NCBI RefSeq assembly: GCF_018991925.1
Contig: NW_024737068.1
Span: 5,860,498 to 5,924,497 of the forward strand
DNA from: Homarus americanus
Lineage: Eukaryota > Arthropoda > Malacostraca > Decapoda > Nephropidae
Reading direction: 5' to 3'
DNA length: 64,000 nt
Positions 57,839 through 64,000 of this stretch are shown here, piece by piece (within the stretch, counting starts at the first letter, position 1; each line of letters starts with the position of its first letter). Made by a program: the position numbers and the translations under genes. The notes beneath the pieces were generated by a model. It was not told the origin of the DNA, searched no databases, and saw only the letters and a program-made list of their open reading frames with translations.

Positions 57839-60238
57839 AGAGAGCGTTAGTACACACATTCAGAGCGTTTATATGTAAGGTGACCCTGTTGTCAGTGTAC
57901 CAGTTGATATAAGTGTATATAGTAAGATACCCAAGATTTTCTGTATTAAATGTGATCTTGGTATGAGGAATATCGTCTTATTAAGCTTTAAAACGTAACA
58001 CTCTTTTGGAATGATATTTTATTAATATTGCTATAAATTCACATTAATGGATTATGATCAAATTGACCTTATTTGTTTGTTTTCTTAAAATAACCAAAGT
58101 TTACCTGAATTAACTGTAAGTTAGGGGTCACATTTTACATCATATAACCATATAATACACAAGAAAATATTAGAGTACTGTAAGAGCATTACTACGTCAA
58201 CAGCCTCGGGGGACGTCTGGCCAGAATATCCATTTAATTACACCAACACATATTCTCATACCACACATTCCTGCCATACCTCGTTGTGTGCGCTTAAAGG
58301 GGTTGGTTGTTGGTAATAACTACTCTCAAGATCCTCGAATTTTTGCAGAACAACTTTATGAAATATTTTCCTTAATTATAAGTAAATATTTAACAGCATA
58401 GAACTATACACTTAGGTCATAATAATTTATCTAATATGATAAATAACAAAACACCTTTATTAGAAAACCAGAAAGATCTTTACCCCTTGTAAGACAGTTC
58501 TTTCCTTTTACCTTTCTAGTATGGCATGTTGCCCAAGGTACTCGTGACTCATGGCGCAGCTATCTGGCGACTTGTGTTTGGCCAAGCTAGCGAGAGAGGG
58601 AACTTATTAGAGACACAGTAATCAGGGTTCTAATTGTTTCTCCCAGAGCTGACAACTCCACGAGGCTCCCCTAGCACCCTCCTTACTCACGCCGAAGGAG
58701 ACCCAGTGACCACTCACAATAACATTTATTATACAAAACTAATAGCACCACATTCCAGGTAATTACAGGAAATGATAATTTAGGTATATAAAGGTTCATT
58801 AACTCTACATAACATGCAGGTACATGTAATATTTCATATGACCTAGCTTATAGTACGGCAATTAAGGACAAGATAAGAGATACTAAAAGCGAAAATCCCT
58901 TCAGGTGTATGCACGGTAAGACATCAATATATATTATGGTTCCCTGAGCTAGAATTTACTGGGGTAAGTTTGGAATTACACACATGATACGAAGAAATAG
59001 CGTTTACAAGTTAAATAAAAAAATCCCCAATCCATCAATATTATATTAACATTTAAGCGTGTAGATAGAATAATGTAACATTATTACCCGACACGAAATG
59101 GAACTGGCGTAAACAGTGAAGTAGAACATCCGCTTAACGTATCATAGAATCTGTAAGACTTAATGACGATCCATTTTTTATGGCGAAACATTCCAGGGAA
59201 ACACACGATGATTGGCGCCACCAACATTTGTTTACCTGGACACTGAAACATTACACAATCTATCAGACGTGTGCTCTAAACCTTGTTATTTAAGCTATTT
59301 CTTACACGTTATGGTACGCAAAACCTTTCATTGTTTAACACTTTAGAAACGCATTGCTATCTTTATCTGTTGATGAATTATTTTGTTGTAATTACTTATG
59401 ATAATCTTTGACGTTGATAATTATTTTTTTTAAATAAAAATTGCAGAAAGAATTAAGAAAAGTGTCGTCGTTCACTTGTCGATGATCTGATGACATTAGA
59501 AGCAGAATGATTGAGGTTATATGATAAATAATTACTCTGTGACGGGGCGTTCCATAGAGTGCCAGTCCAGGGTATAAATAAATAATGGTTGACAGAGGTT
59601 CTGAAGAATGGAAATTCAACATAAAAGTCATGGCCCATCCCAGATGCTCTTGTGGGCCGTTGGAGGTGTGTGGTGGTGGCACTGTTGAATATATCTGGTC
59701 AAAACGCAGACTGTGTGTAGCATATATACAATACAACGATGAATTATTCCTGTGACTGTGCAGTGATGGTAGTTTTCTGGTAAGGACATTATTGTTGACT
59801 GTTTTCACAGGGGTTTTCTGCACCAAACAGTTTTCAGTAATTTATAAAGCAGAACGTTTTAGTGTTCTATGTGAACAAACAAACATATATAGCTTTGACC
59901 ATTACAACATGTAATATTTTTGTCGTACAAAAATATGGAATTTTTACTTATACTTGTAACTGCAGCTGGAAAAACTTTAACTCTTAAATATGAGGCAGTT
60001 GAATCAATTGTTGTCCATTTCTGAATGATTTTACAGGGCTTACAAAGTATTTAATAATCAGCAAAGGGATATATCTGATAGCATGTCAGTAATAGAAAAT
60101 GCTTCACTTTATACCATTTCAGTGAAAAGTTGCAATTTATTTATTAAAAATTATAGATTAATTGCAAAAGATTTTGGTACGTCTGTTACTCATATTTAGG
60201 GAATGATAATGCATAAAACAATCTTCCTGTCTGTTAAA
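57839..60238. other. Unannotated DNA
   Basis: The longest open frame is a 144-codon minus frame at 59392-59826 with no recognised domain. No mobile element or RNA gene is identified. Confidence 0.5.
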
Positions 60239-61083
60239 CCTGGCTCCTGTTGTGACCCTACATCACCACATAGTATACCTCACCTGGCTCCTGTTGTGAC
60301 CCTACATCACCACATAGTATACCTCACCTGGCTCCTGTTGTGACCCTACATCACCACATAGTATACCTCACCTGGCTCCTGTTGTGACCCTACATCACCA
60401 CATAGTATACCTCACCTGGCTCCTGTTGTGACCCTACATCACCACATAGTATACCTCACCTGGCTCCTGTTGTGACCCTACATCACCACATAGTATACCT
60501 CACCTGGCTCCTGTTGTGACCGTATGGCACCGTACATCACCACATAGTATACCTCACCTGGCTCCTGTTGTGACCCTACATCACCACATAGTATACCTCA
60601 CCTGGCTCCTGTTGTGACCCTACATCACCACATAGTATACCTCACCTGGCTCCTGTTGTGACCCTACATCACCACATAGTATACCTCACCTGGCTCCTGT
60701 TGTGACCCTACATCACCACATAGTATACCTCACCTGGCTCCTGTTGTGACCCTACATCACCACATAGTATACCTCACCTGGCTCCTGTTGTGACCCTACA
60801 TCACCATATTGTATACCTCACCTGGTCCAGGACCCTACATCACCACATAGTATACCTCACCTGGCTCCTGTTGTGACCCTACATCACCACATAGTATACC
60901 TCACCTGGCACGTGTTGTGACCCTACATCACCACATAGTATACCTCACCTGGCTCCTGTTGTGACCCTACATCACCACATAGTATACCTCACCTGGCTCC
61001 TGTTGTCACCCTACATCACCACATAGTATACCTCACCTGGCTCCTGTTATTACCCTACATCACCACATAGTATACCTCATCTG
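60239..61083. repeat. 44-bp minisatellite, about 19 units
   Basis: The unit starts CCTGGCTCCTGTTGTGACCC and contains TACATCACCACATAGTATAC. Most units are identical. Exceptions are one with an inserted GTATGGCACC-type segment near 60520, one shortened to CCTGGTCCAGGACCC near 60822, and slightly changed units near the right edge. High identity indicates recent homogenisation or expansion. Confidence 0.97.
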
Positions 61084-61920
61084 AATGCATTTGCCCCCTA
61101 CCATTATCACGCGGTATATTTCATCTGACTTATGTGATTTCTTGGAGTTAATTTATCTTTAATATAATTAGTTACTAGTAAGATATCCCTGGAAAATTAA
61201 TTTATAGTGTTATTGAGAGTTAAAACATGTTAATAAAAGCTAAAGCTATTTTTTGCTGGAGATTATAGCTTATGTTATCTGGCTTCTCTTGAGTATCTGC
61301 AAGGATGATAAGATGGCATTCTGGCTCTAATAATACTCCAGGAATTTAACTCTAGTTATATAAATTAACCCTTGTCCTTTTTTACATAGATAAACCAGGT
61401 TATAATGAACGCTGTGTTCATGTGTTGATAAATAAAGGAAAAATATGAGAATTGAATGTATATGAAGATTTGTTGAATTAAAAAGAGATGGATGAAAATG
61501 ATAACATAATAATATTCTGATATTTACGTTAGACCTGATACTATAAAACCTGGCGAACAGAACCCGAGCAACACTTAATCTGTATCACACTATTAATCAC
61601 GCTATGAAACTCTGAACACACCAGCAGCTTTAGCCACTCACACTCTGACACGTGGCGCACCGTTATTAGCTCACGTTTACTCGCAGCTTACTGGTTGGAT
61701 AGTTTATGTGATCTTGTGTTGTAAAAGGTCCTAAAATCTTATTTAATTTTTGTACTAACGCATATGTAACTTTTTCCTGGTAAATAAAAGAGAATATAAG
61801 AAAAATTACGAGTACTTATACCAGAATAAAGATGTTTTTATCAACCGACTTGTACACTACAAGCCTATCCCACTCCGTCTCCTGGTCCCCCTAGCCGAGG
61901 ATATGAGTTCCAAAAGACGA
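61084..61920. other. Unannotated DNA
   Basis: No supported feature. Confidence 0.5.
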
Positions 61921-61929
61921 GATAGCCAG

Positions 61930-62075
61930 CGGTTGCTTCGTTTGTTTATCTGTTTTCTTGTTTGTTGGGACGATATCCCAGGTACTTTTTATCTAGAAAG
62001 CTGAAATTTTACAGTTAAGTGACCAAGTTGGCTTAGCGAATTCGTTTTTTCTCTCTCATGGGGGGGGGGGGGTAT
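61930..62075 (+). repeat. Dispersed repeat, copy C (GATATCCCAGGTA core, poly-G end)
   Basis: A T-rich lead (TTCGTTTGTTTATCTG) is followed by GATATCCCAGGTACTTTTT, AAGCTGAAATTTTACAG and finally CATG with a long G run. The layout matches copy A at 5445-5590, including the poly-G end. Confidence 0.45.
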
Positions 62076-62412
62076 ACTTTATCAGTACCATTACTTGTTT
62101 TAAGTTTACATGATCAAAAATAGTTTTACTTTGGTTTAAGAAATATGTTACTTTATAAAATGTAAATGATCAGTGAACAGTTCGTATATTTATATTTTAT
62201 ATTTTAATAGTTTATGGATTCATTGAATCTGCTTGTGTATTAATTTTACTGGTGATTTATTTTCCAAAGGATTTTATGGAAAATTCAAAGTATTTAATTG
62301 TATATTTTCATTTATTTATTTATTTAATTTTTTTGGGGGGGGGGTCATTTTTGAAGAGTTCTATGGCATTAATATTCAAACTCTAGATTTTCAGAGAGCA
62401 TGATTTGAGTAA
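62076..62412. other. Unannotated AT-rich DNA
   Basis: Contains a (TTTA)n-like stretch and a second G run at 62334-62344. No gene is recognised. Confidence 0.5.
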
Positions 62413-62650
62413 AGAGAAGCACTGGGGTACAGAGGGAAGCACTGGGGTACAGAGGGAAGCACTGGGGTACAGAGGGAAGCAATGAGGTACAGAGGGAAGC
62501 ACTGAGGTACAGGGGAAGCACTGGGGTACAGAGGGAAGCACTGGGGTTCAGAGGGAAGCACTGGGGTACAGAGGGAAGCACTGAGGTACAGAGGGAAGCA
62601 CTGGGGTACAGCGGGTAGTATTGGGGTACAGTGAGTAGCAGTGAGGAGCA
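62413..62650. repeat. 20-bp minisatellite GGGAAGCACTGGGGTACAGA
   Basis: About 12 units with few changes, more diverged at the right end (TAGTATTGGGGTACAGTGAG). The 60-bp codon-phase multiple gives a 20-residue repeat on the minus strand in two frames, which explains the open frames at 62369-62699. The plus strand has a GGGG and a GGG run in each unit. Confidence 0.96.
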
Positions 62651-63100
62651 TGGAGCCGTCGGGGTATAGAAAGCAACATTGAATCGCACAAAACATCATG
62701 ATTGATAGACACTTACAATATATTTTATATTAGCTGTCATGAAGTAATTTACTTCATATCACTCTGACTTTTATGGTTTGATTATTGAAATATATCTGTA
62801 TCACTAGAAAAATTCACGTATATAGCCAAGCGTGTTATTGGTAGTCAGTTTTATTCAATTCTTCTGTGTTCTCTTTTTTCTCTGCATATAAAAAACATAG
62901 ATTGGTTTTCAGGTCTTACTCTCGTTTTCATCCATCTTAGCTGAGACAACTAAACCAGATTACAAGCAAGAAACAAAAGATTATTTAAATGTTATTAAAT
63001 AGAAGGTCAGAAAGATGACTATTAGTAAGAGATAAATTTACTAAGTGGCAATTATTGTCGATGGAACTGATCTTAAGTAGAAATAGTGTTTGTTGACAGA
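62651..63100. other. Unannotated DNA
   Basis: No supported feature. Confidence 0.5.
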
Positions 63101-63560
63101 TGTTTACCTGTTCCAGTAGAGTAGGTGAGAATAAATGATGAAACTGTTATATCCAGGTAGAGTGAGAGAGTTGAGTGGTTACCTGGGGAGTAATATAGCT
63201 AAAGGAAAGTTTACCTGAGAGTAAGGAAGAGGAAGAGGTTACTGAGCTTACTGAGGAATAGTTCTTTTTTAGGAAAGGCTATCTAGTAGAACTGTAATCT
63301 GGAGAAAAAGTTACCTGGAGAAAGTTACCTGAGGAAAATTTCTCTCGACAAGTGGGAGAGTTTACTAAAAAAAAAGGACAAGTTGCTACCTTGGAGAGAT
63401 TTACATGCGAAATATTTTACCTGAAGAAAAATTTGCCTGAGATAGGAGGTATGTAGCAAATATCAACAAGATGAGACTAAACGGGAGAAAATTTATTCAA
63501 CAAAGAAATTCTATCATGAGGGGTTACCTGAGGAAAGGTTACCTGTTCACTGAGAGGCAG
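63101..63560. repeat. Decayed repeat of GGAAAGTTACCTGA-like words
   Basis: TTACCTG or a one-base variant recurs about ten times with purine-rich joiners (for example GAAAGTTTACCTGAG, AAGTTACCTGGAG, AAAGTTACCTGAGG, GGTTACCTGAGGAAAGG). Spacing varies from 14 to about 60 bp. An old minisatellite is the likely origin. Confidence 0.6.
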
Positions 63561-64000
63561 GTGACGTTTTATAAATTTACTTTCCGATTGTTTCCGGACT
63601 TGAAACAATAACATATATAAAAAATTTCAATATCTAGAAAGTGTATAGCAAAATCATTACAGCTAACTGCATTTAATCACACATACGAGTACACAATACA
63701 TGCAATAACTTTCTCTCAACACCTGCTGACTGCTGTTGGAGCCTTGTATTTTCTGGGGAGCATTAAATCTTATTTTGTTAGGTGCACTGCAAAGAGTTGT
63801 ATAATGTATTTATAGAGACACTGGAAACAAGTATTTCAATCTGAATACAAATGAGTTTCAGCAGCGTCTAATTTTCGGAGCTGCTCATAATACGCATTCT
63901 CTCCATTGTTCTCATTCATAACACTTATGATAATACACGTGTTACTTTTGCCCATTAACTGTACTGACTGACAGATATCTATATACAGTACGGACTCTAT
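63561..64000. other. Unannotated DNA
   Basis: No supported feature up to the end of the window. Confidence 0.5.

Noticed and set aside
62369..62699. Cys/Pro-rich repeat proteins on the minus strand
   Set aside because: Two overlapping frames of the 20-bp minisatellite give similar repeats, which shows the DNA repeat is the cause.

Overview
This is about 64 kb of AT-rich, repeat-dominated eukaryotic DNA with no complete protein-coding gene that I can support. Very long pure dinucleotide tracts ((TA)84, (GT)148), trinucleotide tracts of the CTA and ATA types, scattered CCTAACC/GGTTAGG-like words, and fragments of a Penelope-like element and of a second reverse-transcriptase element all suggest an arthropod. 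A decapod crustacean is the best guess. The species assignment is an inference from genome style only. A 100-N assembly gap lies at 24409-24508.

Layout. 1-6945 is non-coding DNA with three long simple repeats and a GGGTC-type array. 6946-8416 is a 30-bp minisatellite running into a degenerate 16-bp one. 8417-15754 has no recognisable gene. 15755-16395 is a 31-bp minisatellite. 17023-17332 is a compound CA/GCAC tract. 21667-24674 is the most informative region: a decayed minus-strand retroelement with RT palm and thumb, a CCHC-type knuckle, a nuclease-like block and a conserved C-terminal block. It is present as a chain of three 5'-truncated pieces, each bounded by (CTA)n. 25472-26030 looks like the 3' end of another minus-strand element ending in an (ATA)n tract. 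26409-29735 holds long CA tracts and a pyrimidine-rich domain. 34563-42340 is a single minisatellite of about 7.8 kb with a unit near 29 bp. 42976-43868 is a Penelope-like fragment with a GIY-YIG endonuclease, lying exactly between two (TA)n arrays. 44645-62650 carries further tandem duplications, including an exact 274-bp and a near-exact 70-bp one, a 44-bp minisatellite (60239-61083) and a 20-bp minisatellite (62413-62650). A dispersed repeat centred on a GATATCTCAGGTA-like core occurs three times (5445, 51127, 61972).

The recognisable coding remnants belong to selfish elements and are broken by frameshifts and truncations, so there is no pathway to describe. The recurring theme is mobile-element fragments whose ends coincide with microsatellites. 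This could reflect insertion into microsatellites, microsatellite-like 3' tails, or assembly collapse at those tracts. Almost all long open frames in the window are translations of tandem repeats and are not genes.
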